NCBI GenBank assembly: GCA_026706025.1
Contig: JAPOZO010000028.1
Coordinates: 1-55,586 of the forward strand
Length of the DNA stretch: 55,586 nucleotides
From: Candidatus Poribacteria bacterium
GTDB taxonomy: Bacteria > Poribacteria > WGA-4E > WGA-3G
Direction of reading: 5' to 3'
In this document: one piece after another, positions 7,709 to 16,845 of the stretch
How positions within the stretch are numbered: position 1 is the stretch's first letter
Layout: each line of letters starts with the position of its first letter
Notes under the pieces: model-generated
Seen by the model: only the letters and a program-made list of their open reading frames with translations
What the model was told of the DNA's origin: nothing
The model's database searches: none
Made by a program: the position numbers and the translations under genes

Positions 7709-10006
7709 ATGATAAACACAAATAATCTCACCTTATGGTATCAGAAACCAGCCGCAGCATGGACAGACGCACTACCTCTCGGAAATGGGAGACTCGGTGC
7801 AATGGTGTTCGGCGGCGTGAAACGCGAACGCATCCAGCTCAACGAAGAAACCCTTTGGGATGGTGGTCCTCGCGATACCAATAATCCAAAGGCTTTGGAA
7901 GCACTCCCGAAGGTGCAAAAACTCCTATTCGAGGATAAAAACGAAGAAGCAACCAAACTTGCCGGTGAAACGATGCTCGGCGTGCCAGAACGCATTAAAT
8001 CTTACCAGTCGCTTGGAGATGTGTTTCTGGAATTTTCACACAATGGTGCGACGCATTACCACCGAGAACTCGATTTAAACACAGGCATTGCCAAGACAAC
8101 CTATCGCTGTGGTGATGTCAATTTCACAAGAGAAGTTTTTGCGACAGCCGTAGATGACCTCATCGTTATCAGAATCGAATCTGATACGACACGACAAATC
8201 GCTTTTGATATGACGATGACACGTGAGCAAGATGCCACTGTTGAGGCAATTGCCGCCAATATTCTCCGGCTTGACGGACAGTGTGGCGACGACGGCGTAC
8301 GGTTTTCAGCCTACCTACAGGTGGACGCTGAAAACGGAACGATCGAGTCAACGGGAGAAAGTCTGTCTGTCAATGGCGCGGATGCTGCCACACTTTTTCT
8401 TTCCGCTGCGACGAGTTATGTAAGCCAGACGAATACGAGTGAAATGCCGAACGCGCTTTGTGAGGATTATCTGGCAGGTATTGATACAAAATCTTATGCA
8501 GCTATTCGCGCCGATCACGTTGCTGAACACCAATCCCTCTTCCAACGCGTCGATTTAGACCTCGGTGCTACGGATGCGGAAAATCTCCCTACCGACGAGC
8601 GATTAAATGCGGTAAAGGCGGGCGCGTCAGACCCAGGCCTCGTTGCACTCTATTTCCAGTATGGACGCTATCTGCTAATGGGAAGTTCCCGACCCGGATG
8701 TCTACCTGCGAATCTGCAAGGAGTCTGGAATGAACACATGAACGCCCCTTGGAACAGCGATTTCCATACCAATATCAACCTTCAGATGAACTATTGGGTC
8801 CCCGAAATCTGTAACCTACCAGAATGCCACACACCGCTATTTGATTACATGGACACACTCGTTGAACCCGGAAATCGGACAGCCAAAATCCATTACGGTG
8901 CTGATGGCTGGGTTGTTCATCATCTCTCCGATATTTGGGGGTTCACAACGCCCGCTGATGGTATCTGGGGGATTTCGCCTGTCGGTGCTGCATGGTTATG
9001 TGAACACGTCTGGGAACACTACCTTTTCGGTGGCGATAAGGACTTTCTCATAAAGCAGGGCTACCCACTGATGAAAGGTGCTGCCCGTTTTATGCTTGAT
9101 TTTCTCGTGGAGGCACCCGAAGGCACACCCGTTGCGGGTAAACTGGTCACCAATCCGTCGCATTCACCCGAAAATAGTTTCCTGAAACCAGACGGCACAC
9201 GCTCCCTCTTCACCTATGCCGCAACAATCGATCTGGAAATTATACATGAACTCTTCACCAACTGCATCGCTTGCATTGATGTCCTCAATGAAGATGCAGA
9301 ATTCCGCGCTGAGTTAGTCTCCGCTTTAGAACGGCTTGCACCGCTCCAGATTAGCGAAAAAACGGGACGACTGCAGGAATGGGTGTTCGACTACGACGAA
9401 CCTGAACCTGGCCATCGACACATGTCGCACATGTATGGACTCCATCCGAGTTGTCAGATTACGCTGCGTGGCACACCAGAGTGGGCGGCGGCGGCAAAGA
9501 AATCGCTGGAATATCGGCTGGCACACGGCGGTGGACATACGGGGTGGAGCCGCGCATGGCTCATCAACTTCTGGGCGCGACTTGAAGATGCTGAAGAGGC
9601 ATACACCCATCTCCAAGCACTTCTGGCGAAATGCACCTTGACGAACCTCTTTGATACACATCCACCCTTCCAGATTGACGGCAATTTCGGAGGTGTCTCC
9701 GGTATAGCAGAGATGTTGATCCAAAGTCATGCAGGGGAGATTCACCTACTGCCTGCACTCCCGCAGGCATGGCGCACCGGACATGTCAAAGGTTTACGCG
9801 CTCGCGGTGGGTTTGAGGTAGATATGGCATGGGAGAATGGACAACTCACTGAAGCGCGACTTTATTCCACATTGGGGAATGACTGTACCGTCCGAACAAC
9901 AGCCACTGTTAGCGTGACATGCAACGGACAATCGGTTGATACAGAACAATCGGATTCAGTTCTGACCTTCGGAACGGAGACTGGAAAAACATATATTTTC
10001 GCATAA
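7709..10006 (+). CDS. Glycoside hydrolase family 95 (alpha-L-fucosidase type)
   Basis: 765 residues, full length for GH95. The N-terminal beta-sandwich starts [20 protein letters not shown] and continues with [12 protein letters not shown]. The (alpha/alpha)6 catalytic barrel shows the expected active-site residues: paired Asn in [11 protein letters not shown] (about residue 355), the catalytic Glu in [10 protein letters not shown] (about 490), and Asp in FQIDGNFGG (about 655). The family inverts alpha-1,2-L-fucosides, and some members act on L-galactosides. No signal peptide is seen, suggesting action on imported oligosaccharides. The sulfatase just upstream supports a sulfated fucose-containing substrate. 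The stop codon lies 6 nt from the end of the convergent methyltransferase gene. Confidence 0.93.
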   Translation: MINTNNLTLWYQKPAAAWTDALPLGNGRLGAMVFGGVKRERIQLNEETLWDGGPRDTNNPKALEALPKVQKLLFEDKNEEATKLAGETMLGVPERIKSYQSLGDVFLEFSHNGATHYHRELDLNTGIAKTTYRCGDVNFTREVFATAVDDLIVIRIESDTTRQIAFDMTMTREQDATVEAIAANILRLDGQCGDDGVRFSAYLQVDAENGTIESTGESLSVNGADAATLFLSAATSYVSQTNTSEMPNALCEDYLAGIDTKSYAAIRADHVAEHQSLFQRVDLDLGATDAENLPTDERLNAVKAGASDPGLVALYFQYGRYLLMGSSRPGCLPANLQGVWNEHMNAPWNSDFHTNINLQMNYWVPEICNLPECHTPLFDYMDTLVEPGNRTAKIHYGADGWVVHHLSDIWGFTTPADGIWGISPVGAAWLCEHVWEHYLFGGDKDFLIKQGYPLMKGAARFMLDFLVEAPEGTPVAGKLVTNPSHSPENSFLKPDGTRSLFTYAATIDLEIIHELFTNCIACIDVLNEDAEFRAELVSALERLAPLQISEKTGRLQEWVFDYDEPEPGHRHMSHMYGLHPSCQITLRGTPEWAAAAKKSLEYRLAHGGGHTGWSRAWLINFWARLEDAEEAYTHLQALLAKCTLTNLFDTHPPFQIDGNFGGVSGIAEMLIQSHAGEIHLLPALPQAWRTGHVKGLRARGGFEVDMAWENGQLTEARLYSTLGNDCTVRTTATVSVTCNGQSVDTEQSDSVLTFGTETGKTYIFA

Positions 10007-10012
10007 GTCTGT

Positions 10013-10942
10013 TTATATTGATAAACGCGGTTGATCGCTGTACTGTTTAATCCGTTCGTTCGCCAGTCGAATATACTTCTCCTCAATATCGTAACCGATA
10101 TAGTGCCGACCTGATTTCAACGCACTCAAACATGTCGTGCCGCTGCCACAAAACGGATCCAAGACAACATCGCCGACGAAGGTATAGAGCTGGATTAACC
10201 GATGCGGCAGCGCCTCAGGAAACGGTGCCGGATGTCCGATGCGTTTCGCTGAGACAGACGGAAAACGCCAGACGCTTTTTGTCCATTCTAAGAAATCCTC
10301 TTTACAGATTGAATTCTCTTTGCCGTTACGTTTTCGAGAGAAGGAGCCTTTAGAGAAAACGAGGATGTATTCATGAACGTCCCTCAGTACCGGATTCGCT
10401 GCTGACAACCAACTGCCCCACGCTGTTGAACTCCCGGCACTTGAGGCTTTATCCCAAATGATTTCACCCCGCATGTGGTAGCCGATCGCCAGCATATCTT
10501 CTATGATGTAACTATGCAACGGGATATACGGCTTCCGTCCTAAATTGGCGATATTGATACATGCCCTACCACCGGTGACCAATCTTCTATAGGTCTCGGC
10601 GAAAACAGTATAGAGGAGTTCCCTATATTCCGCGAGCGACAGATCTTCGTCATATTCCTTTTTGGCATTGTAAGGCGGGGATGTAACCATCAGGTGGATA
10701 CTATCATCCGGGATTTCGGACATCTGTGCGCTGGAGGCACAATAGAGTCGATTGAGGTTTTCGGCGGGAATAGGATTCTCTATCCACGTATCAGGTTCCG
10801 AGAGTTCCTGATCAGCATAGAGTTTACTCCCATAAAACGCACTGGCATCGTGATTGATTCTTCCAGGGGTACCGAACGCACTGGTCTGAGTCCCACCCTT
10901 TCGAGATTCCGAATTTTTGTTATAATTATGTCCCATACCCAT
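10013..10942 (-). CDS. Orphan DNA methyltransferase (N4-cytosine/N6-adenine type)
   Basis: About 309 residues from ATG 10940-10942 (AGGTG upstream; a GTG nine bases earlier is an alternative). Motif IV is TSPPYN near residue 90, and the AdoMet-binding motif I comes later as VLDPFCGSGTT, i.e. the permuted beta-class order. SPPY is more usual in N4-cytosine enzymes, but N6-adenine cannot be excluded. The N-terminus (SESRKGGTQTSAFGTPGRI) resembles a family often found without a restriction partner. No restriction endonuclease is next to it, so an epigenetic or mobile-element origin is more likely than a complete restriction-modification system. It is probably co-transcribed with the acetyltransferase upstream (20 nt). 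Confidence 0.88.
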   Translation of the reverse strand: MGMGHNYNKNSESRKGGTQTSAFGTPGRINHDASAFYGSKLYADQELSEPDTWIENPIPAENLNRLYCASSAQMSEIPDDSIHLMVTSPPYNAKKEYDEDLSLAEYRELLYTVFAETYRRLVTGGRACINIANLGRKPYIPLHSYIIEDMLAIGYHMRGEIIWDKASSAGSSTAWGSWLSAANPVLRDVHEYILVFSKGSFSRKRNGKENSICKEDFLEWTKSVWRFPSVSAKRIGHPAPFPEALPHRLIQLYTFVGDVVLDPFCGSGTTCLSALKSGRHYIGYDIEEKYIRLANERIKQYSDQPRLSI

Positions 10943-10962
10943 TTTCTGCACCTATCTATGTC

Positions 10963-12201
10963 TCAATACCGGTCCGGACGCCAATAAATAACATCCCGTT
11001 TTGGAAACAAAACCGCCAAAAATGCCGAGATTTCTGCGGGGACTGTAGTATCAGAACTTATCTGTTCCCACCCTATTTCGCCAAATAGGAGTTTCCAAAA
11101 ATCCGCTTCAGATAAGTTCATGTCGAAATCAACTGCATCGGCATCCTCAGGGACGATTTGCAGGGTGCCATCAGCATTATGCCGCAGCACTGCTTGCTGG
11201 TCGTTGAGAGCAGGCAATTTGACAGCAAGCAGTGGAAATGTCGCTTTGACATCCGCAATTCGCGATTCCCATCCGACAACAAGACGACGCAAGAACACCG
11301 GTAGGTTCACAGCATAGAACATCATCGGTGTTCCCTCTACCCGTGTTAAGGTGCCATTACACTTCTCTACAACGCGTTGCACAAAAGGATGTTGAGACGA
11401 GATCATCGACGAAAACGTACAGCTGACTTTCTCAACGCTGTGTGTTTGAAAAAGATGAGACAGAAGCACATCCAAAATCTCCTCCGAATTGTCGGGCATG
11501 TATCCAACCTCAAGTACCTCAGCTACTTTTCCACCTAACTGATAATTGAAATATCCACCTAATTCGGAAGCAGAAGTCTCTCCTACTCGGCGCGCGACAA
11601 CAGTCGGAAGAATACCCCGTAGACGAGAGGGTGCCATATCCCAGTAAGCACGCGTTCGGGCAATAACCCCGCTCTGCTGTTCATTAGCGATGTCGTATAA
11701 CTTCGCCACAGCATCTAAATCCGTTTCTGGGGTAAAATCGGTTATTTGCCATCCAGGTGGAGTCTCTGCCTCTATTGACGCATTACACATCACAATAGAA
11801 CTTCGCAAGGGCAAAGAAACCCAACCCAGTTTGCCGTAAAACTCGTCTGGAATGATAGTAAACAAAGCACCTATGTCGTACCCTGTTGCCTTCAAGTACC
11901 CAATAGTATCCCGCATGAGAGCGGACGCGTATCCAACACCACGATAGTGGGGATGTGTACAGACACCACCGATGCCCCCCATGGTCACGAGAGATTCCCC
12001 GACCCGTATCCGTCGCTCCCAAACGCGCAAAGTCGAGACAACCTTTTCATTCACTACAACAACACGGGTTTGTGACGGACGATAACTGCTATCACCTTGG
12101 ACATACTGCCAATAGCGTTCATGATCATCTGAATCAAAAGCCAAGCAACTAAGTTCGATAACTTGCTCTAATTCTGATTTGTGAGCTGCTCTAATTTCCA
12201 T
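10963..12201 (-). CDS. GNAT-family N-acetyltransferase (Eis-like)
   Basis: 412 residues. The N-terminal GNAT domain has the acetyl-CoA loop VCTHPHYRGVGYASALM near residue 80 and the preceding beta strands (TMGGIGGV). Length and layout (a second GNAT-like region and a C-terminal sterol-carrier-like lobe ending in a DFDMNLSEADFWKLLFG stretch) match Eis/EF_1021-type acetyltransferases, which acetylate amines such as aminoglycosides or peptides. Actual substrate unknown. Cytoplasmic. First gene of a probable two-gene unit with the methyltransferase. Confidence 0.8.
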   Translation of the reverse strand: MEIRAAHKSELEQVIELSCLAFDSDDHERYWQYVQGDSSYRPSQTRVVVVNEKVVSTLRVWERRIRVGESLVTMGGIGGVCTHPHYRGVGYASALMRDTIGYLKATGYDIGALFTIIPDEFYGKLGWVSLPLRSSIVMCNASIEAETPPGWQITDFTPETDLDAVAKLYDIANEQQSGVIARTRAYWDMAPSRLRGILPTVVARRVGETSASELGGYFNYQLGGKVAEVLEVGYMPDNSEEILDVLLSHLFQTHSVEKVSCTFSSMISSQHPFVQRVVEKCNGTLTRVEGTPMMFYAVNLPVFLRRLVVGWESRIADVKATFPLLAVKLPALNDQQAVLRHNADGTLQIVPEDADAVDFDMNLSEADFWKLLFGEIGWEQISSDTTVPAEISAFLAVLFPKRDVIYWRPDRY

Positions 12202-12511
12202 ATTTTTAACGATTAAGTTTCTGCTCCGATTTTGCCGTTTTGATCAACAACTCGTACCTTACTCTACTATATTTGGAGCCGAGTTGTTGGTCAAAAAATC
12301 GGTTTCCGATAAGCTTTAACAATGCCTGTTACGATCACATTCCTGGCAGGATGAAATTCCACCAGCAAAAGTAATAAAACCACCTTACACAGACTACTGG
12401 TTGTGGCGTGTTATTGGCTTCTGTGAAATCTTTACGTTGAATCCACATTATTTTCCTCACCACAACCTTTCAAGTGTTTTTCGTGAATGTATGCCCATTC
12501 TTTCGTAAGCA
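12202..12511. other. 310-bp gene-free interval with an inverted repeat
   Basis: No open frame with coding character is seen. The interval separates two minus-strand genes and is AT-rich near both ends. Its one clear structure is the inverted repeat at 12238-12296, listed separately. It probably holds the promoter of the acetyltransferase gene and the end of the LRR transcription unit's 3' flank, but no clear boxes stand out. Confidence 0.5.
12238..12296. repeat. 17-bp inverted repeat
   Basis: TTTTGATCAACAACTCG (12238-12254) and CGAGTTGTTGGTCAAAA (12280-12296) are complementary at 16 of 17 positions around a 25-nt loop. The A-rich/T-rich outer edges could make it a bidirectional terminator. 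It lies upstream of a minus-strand gene rather than between converging genes, so a MITE remnant or operator is also possible. Confidence 0.55.
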
Positions 12512-14500
12512 CTAATTAACATCCAGTTTCAAATTTGGATTCTTCTCAAGTAAGATATCCAACTGTTCTTTATCTATATTCGGATTCCCAGAAATGTATA
12601 AAGACTTAAGATTGACCAATTTTATGAGTGGACTGATGTCGTTAATTCTATTATTCCGGAGAGCTAACTCTGTGAGATTTGTCAAACCTGCAAGTGGATT
12701 GATGTCACTGACTTCATTATCTATGAGATCTAACCACGTGAGTCTTATCATATCTGTGAGCGGACTAATGTCGCTGATTTCATTACTCCAAAGATATAAT
12801 TCTCTGAGCCTTGTCAAACCTGCGAGTGGACTGATGTCACTGATTGCATTGATGCCGAGATCTAACCACGTGAGATTTGTCAAACCTACGAGTGGACTGA
12901 TGTCACTGATTTTATTATTTGTAAGACTCAACCATGTGAGATTTGTCATATCTCTGAGTGGACTAATGTCGCTGATTACATTACGATGAAGAAATAACTC
13001 CGTGAGATTTGTTATATCTCTGAGTGGACTAATGTCGCTGATTGTATTATGATAAAGAGTTAACTCCGTGAGATTTGTCATATCTCTGAGTGGACTAATA
13101 TCACTGAGTGCATTGGAACCGAGTTCTAATTTCCTAAGATATGTCAATCCCCTGAGTGGACTGACATCCCTGATTGCATTAGAGTCAAGCTCTAAATGCA
13201 CGAGATTTTTCATATCTGCGAGTGGACTGATGTCACTAATTTTATTGAAGTCAAGTTCCAACAACGTGAGATTTGTCGTCAATCCCGAGAGTGGACTGAT
13301 ATCGCTGATTTCATTACCTGTGAGACCTAACACCTTGAGTTTTGTTAATCCTACAAGTGGACTGATGTTACTAATTTCATTGGAGGCAAGTCCTAATATC
13401 TTGAGATTTGTCAATCCTGTGAGGGGTTTGATATTGCTTATTTTGTTGCCTGATAAACCTAATTCCGACAGCCGGGTTGCATGTTCTAAGCCGGTGATAT
13501 CACGTATCATTTCTTCCGGTGCCGCATCGTTCTGTGTTGAAGCATCCAAAACCGTTAATGTTGTCAGTTGCACCTTCGGAATCGCAGCCTCTGCGGGTAA
13601 ATAGAGTGCCTCACGCACCCTTTTCGCCAAATTCACATCAGGGAATTCCACTTTTGTGTCCTGTAAAAGATAGTTGCTGATCATTTCCGCAGCAACTGCC
13701 CCTTTAGGGGTATCTCCTAATGTTTGGTGAACAATCGCCAGTCTGCCACGATTTCCGTCTCGGACAATGACGGGATCCGCGAAGATCCCCTGAGCGTCCC
13801 CAGTACTACTCGCAAAAACCTTTTCAGCAAACCATTCTCCTTGAAGTTGATTCAAAGGAAACGGTCTCATAGATACAAAATTGACTGAACTCGGAGCCAG
13901 TTCTTCTCCATCGGCTGTGACAGACATGAAGGGGTAAGGTGGAACATCAGGTGAGTTAGGAAAAAGAGATATAAAAGGATGGTCCATGAGGTTTCTCAAA
14001 GCCCCGTGTTCGTTTGTGCCTACGGCTTCCTTAGATTCCGGGGTCCATTCACCAATGACATCAATATCGCTGCTATAACCTAAATAACCAGCGTGATTCA
14101 GAATAGTGTCCCCATCCGGTGTTTCAATCCAGTTCTCTGCGACAGACCCATCGGGTTGGATATTTCCCACAGCATAGATCGTGGTAGGGATAACACCATA
14201 AAGAATTAAGACATTCACAGCATCGTCTGCGGTTGTCTGAAGCATCCAATCCCTGACGGATTCCTCATTTTTCGTAATTTCTACTTGAATTCCTTTAGAG
14301 GCCAAGAGTCTTTTCGTAGTTCCTGCTTCAATTGTTGCGTCCGCTTGTGTTATCCAAATAGTGCGACCTATATAAATCAAAACGTTTGCCGGTTTGTCGG
14401 TCAAAACCGGTTTGACCATTTTATTCATCTTGTCACAACCGATAAAGGAGAGCATCCAGCCGATTAAAACAACAATCAATATCCATAGATATTTTCGCAC
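12512..14500 (-). CDS. Leucine-rich-repeat lipoprotein
   Basis: About 662 residues if translation begins at GTG 14498-14500. This start gives a textbook lipoprotein signal (RKYLWILIVVLIGWML, lipobox FIGC). An ATG at 14585-14587 would add 29 residues before it and is less likely; no strong ribosome site marks either. After the lipid Cys comes a roughly 300-residue domain (VLIYIGRTIWITQADA, NVLILYGVIP, GRLAIVHQT) not firmly recognised, perhaps ThuA/GATase-like. Then come 13 regular 22-residue internalin-type LRRs (LTWLDLGINAISDISPL) and a partial last one. Probably an envelope-anchored binding protein. The near-identical repeat DNA makes the opposite strand open over long stretches. Confidence 0.8.
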   Translation of the reverse strand: MRKYLWILIVVLIGWMLSFIGCDKMNKMVKPVLTDKPANVLIYIGRTIWITQADATIEAGTTKRLLASKGIQVEITKNEESVRDWMLQTTADDAVNVLILYGVIPTTIYAVGNIQPDGSVAENWIETPDGDTILNHAGYLGYSSDIDVIGEWTPESKEAVGTNEHGALRNLMDHPFISLFPNSPDVPPYPFMSVTADGEELAPSSVNFVSMRPFPLNQLQGEWFAEKVFASSTGDAQGIFADPVIVRDGNRGRLAIVHQTLGDTPKGAVAAEMISNYLLQDTKVEFPDVNLAKRVREALYLPAEAAIPKVQLTTLTVLDASTQNDAAPEEMIRDITGLEHATRLSELGLSGNKISNIKPLTGLTNLKILGLASNEISNISPLVGLTKLKVLGLTGNEISDISPLSGLTTNLTLLELDFNKISDISPLADMKNLVHLELDSNAIRDVSPLRGLTYLRKLELGSNALSDISPLRDMTNLTELTLYHNTISDISPLRDITNLTELFLHRNVISDISPLRDMTNLTWLSLTNNKISDISPLVGLTNLTWLDLGINAISDISPLAGLTRLRELYLWSNEISDISPLTDMIRLTWLDLIDNEVSDINPLAGLTNLTELALRNNRINDISPLIKLVNLKSLYISGNPNIDKEQLDILLEKNPNLKLDVN

Positions 14501-14804
14501 CGTTATATTCCGTAAGTATAAGATACGCTTGAACAAGGCATACCATAGCATCCTGCACAAGCATTCGTTTGGAGTTGTATAGCACATCAGCGGCTACAGT
14601 TGACGTTTCGTGTGACGCATATTATACCATAACTTAAGTTGCCATCTAAGCAAAAAGGCAAACCGATCACATAAATTGATATCAGGACATATTTTTATTA
14701 TTTTTTTAAATAAATTTGCTCTAATAGAGTTGATCATACTTCAATTTGATGTCAAATCGAATCCATCTATGGATTTCAGAATAAAATTTTAGAAATAGAA
14801 CAAC

Positions 14805-15854
14805 TCATTGCATTGAAAAGATAACGCCTAATGCCTCATTCGGCGTTTGAATCAACTTTTCACACCCTTCAGATGCCTGATCAATCGGGATAATATCCGT
14901 AATCAAAGGATTCACCTGAATTTTGCCTTCGGACATCAGTCGTAGCGATAACTCCAAGTTGCGTTGTGTGGGCCACGGAACAAATACCGGTGGGTAATCC
15001 GCGCCGTGTTCATAATCCTCGTCGTGGTAGCCGGGTCCGGTACGTGCCGCGCTAATAACGTCTACATTGCCGAGTCCTGCTGCAAAACCGTGCGTAATGC
15101 TCGCACCACCAACGATGACAATCCGTCCCACCTTGTGTGTATCGGGGGCAGTCTTTAGCATCGCACGAATCTGCTGAAACGCGCTCGTCGCATCGCCACC
15201 GAAGGCGATAATCCCACAATCCATGCCATAACCGTTAGTGAATCCCTCTGCGATGGGAATCGGATCCGTTTCGGATACGTTTACAGCGCAGTGGACCCCA
15301 GCGTTTTCGGCGATACCTATTCGTAAGGGTAGTTGGTCTAAACCGATGACATAAGCCCCCGCTGTTTTGGCGATTTGACACGCAAATTGCCCAACGATAC
15401 CTAACCCAGCAACAACAACGTTTTCGCCGATGCGGATACGTCCGCGTTGCACGGCGTGCAATGCCGTTGCCGCAAGATGAATAGAAGCAGCGTCCTCGTC
15501 AGCGACATCATCAGGAATCTTCGCGCATAGATTGTGCGGTACACAAGCATAAGTTGCGTGGAGCGCGTAACCACCGCCCATACCAGCCACCCGATCGCCG
15601 ATCTCAAATTCGTCGCAATCGCCTTCCATACCGACAACAACACCGGAATTCGTATATCCAAAGGGACGCTGCCTCGCTTCAGCACCTGGATTCTCGCGTC
15701 GCCGTTTAACACCACCGAGTTCCGTACCCGGACTTACCATTGAGGCGCGAACTTCAACCAACAATTGACCGGGCTTCGGCGCAGGCGTTTCCTGCTCCTC
15801 CGTCCAGATACGTCCCGCTTCATTCATCACCACAACTTTTCTCGTTTTACTCAT
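14805..15854 (-). CDS. Medium-chain dehydrogenase (MDR superfamily, zinc-type alcohol dehydrogenase-like)
   Basis: 349 residues from ATG 15852-15854, with AGAGGA 7 nt upstream; a TTG six bases earlier would add two residues. GroES-like N-terminal part (LLVEVRASMVSPGTELGG) and Rossmann part with VVVAGLGIVGQFACQIAK near residue 165. The Cys/His residues of the usual catalytic and structural zinc sites are not evident, so it may be a non-zinc member such as those acting on sugars or bacteriochlorophyllide-like substrates. Last gene of a four-gene minus-strand operon, 18 nt after the PhyH gene. Substrate unknown. Confidence 0.8.
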   Translation of the reverse strand: MSKTRKVVVMNEAGRIWTEEQETPAPKPGQLLVEVRASMVSPGTELGGVKRRRENPGAEARQRPFGYTNSGVVVGMEGDCDEFEIGDRVAGMGGGYALHATYACVPHNLCAKIPDDVADEDAASIHLAATALHAVQRGRIRIGENVVVAGLGIVGQFACQIAKTAGAYVIGLDQLPLRIGIAENAGVHCAVNVSETDPIPIAEGFTNGYGMDCGIIAFGGDATSAFQQIRAMLKTAPDTHKVGRIVIVGGASITHGFAAGLGNVDVISAARTGPGYHDEDYEHGADYPPVFVPWPTQRNLELSLRLMSEGKIQVNPLITDIIPIDQASEGCEKLIQTPNEALGVIFSMQ

Positions 15855-15872
15855 AAACAATCCTCTCTGATT

Positions 15873-16841
15873 TTAATTCCGGTATGGTTCCAAATCAATC
15901 CCCGGATATGCTTGCGCAAGACGTGCAAGGGCTTCCGGCGTATAATACGCATCCCCAGGTGCGGGCCACCCTAAAACGCGCCGCACAGCTGGGGTCGTTT
16001 GCGTGACAAATTTCATATAGTTTGGGCTGCCCCAACCGGGCACTGGGCGCGTCGTTTTGCACCAATCGTCATTGTCTGCCCGATGGAAGTGATACCCCAT
16101 CCACCCACGCTGTCTGTTCTTGTTCTCAAACGGTTGTGCCGCATGAACCAAGTAACTGGAACGGAACGACACACTCCCCGCTTTCGCCGTAAGCGGAACC
16201 GGATCCGCGAGTTCTCCTTTAAACTCACGCAGATCAGGAATACCCATTCCGCCTGCTCTACCGGGGTACTTCGCCCATATTTTATCCAACTGGCTCTGTG
16301 AACCTGGGCAGACAAGCATCGGTGCACCGTCTAATTCAATGTCGTGTGGGAAGATAGCGGTCAAAATATATCCGTACCGTTGCCAATCCGGGTGCGGTGG
16401 CAAAGGTGAGTTCGTCGCATTGTCGATGTGATAACCCTGCCACGGATGCTCGCTATGACGGCTATCGGTAAGTCCCTCTCGAAAGAATATCTGCCCATAA
16501 CCGAGCCGAATTTCTTCGGTGTCTAACAGCTGCTTTGCAATCGCCAAATATGCTTCATTTTCAATCAGTTTATCTACCGCTTCCAACCCTGTCGGGAAAT
16601 GTACCGCTTTTCCAAACGGACCCGCAAGTCGTTGCATATCACTGCGTTCTTGATATGCACTTTTCAGTGCGTCTGGCTGCGGCCCCCATTTCGCTTGATA
16701 TTCGGCGTAAGTTAATCCATCGTATGCATTCCGTTCAATCTCTTCTAACGCGGGCGCAATTATTTCGGGTGGAAATACGTTGGGCACCACGATGATTCCG
16801 TCCCGTTTCCATGTTGCCAATTGTTGTGTCGTCAGTTGCAT
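15873..16841 (-). CDS. Phytanoyl-CoA dioxygenase (PhyH) family oxygenase
   Basis: 322 residues. Fe(II)/2-oxoglutarate oxygenase of the PhyH family: N-terminal WKRDGIIVVPNVFPPEII, the metal-binding H-x-D in GYHIDNATN near residue 140, and the distal His in SYLVHAAQPF followed by the 2-oxoglutarate-binding Arg in NRQRGW. Members hydroxylate lipids or small molecules; this one's substrate is unknown. The start ATG follows a GGAGGT-like site inside the 4-nt gap from the SDR gene, so translation is probably coupled. A second, distant PhyH member lies at 44596-45444. Confidence 0.88.
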   Translation of the reverse strand: MQLTTQQLATWKRDGIIVVPNVFPPEIIAPALEEIERNAYDGLTYAEYQAKWGPQPDALKSAYQERSDMQRLAGPFGKAVHFPTGLEAVDKLIENEAYLAIAKQLLDTEEIRLGYGQIFFREGLTDSRHSEHPWQGYHIDNATNSPLPPHPDWQRYGYILTAIFPHDIELDGAPMLVCPGSQSQLDKIWAKYPGRAGGMGIPDLREFKGELADPVPLTAKAGSVSFRSSYLVHAAQPFENKNRQRGWMGYHFHRADNDDWCKTTRPVPGWGSPNYMKFVTQTTPAVRRVLGWPAPGDAYYTPEALARLAQAYPGIDLEPYRN

Positions 16842-16845
16842 GAGG

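Noticed and set aside
12594-13604. Plus-strand open frames opposite the LRR gene (131 and 178 residues with repeated GLMSL-type units)
   Set aside because: The repetition is the antisense image of the 66-bp LRR units; no start signals and no homology.
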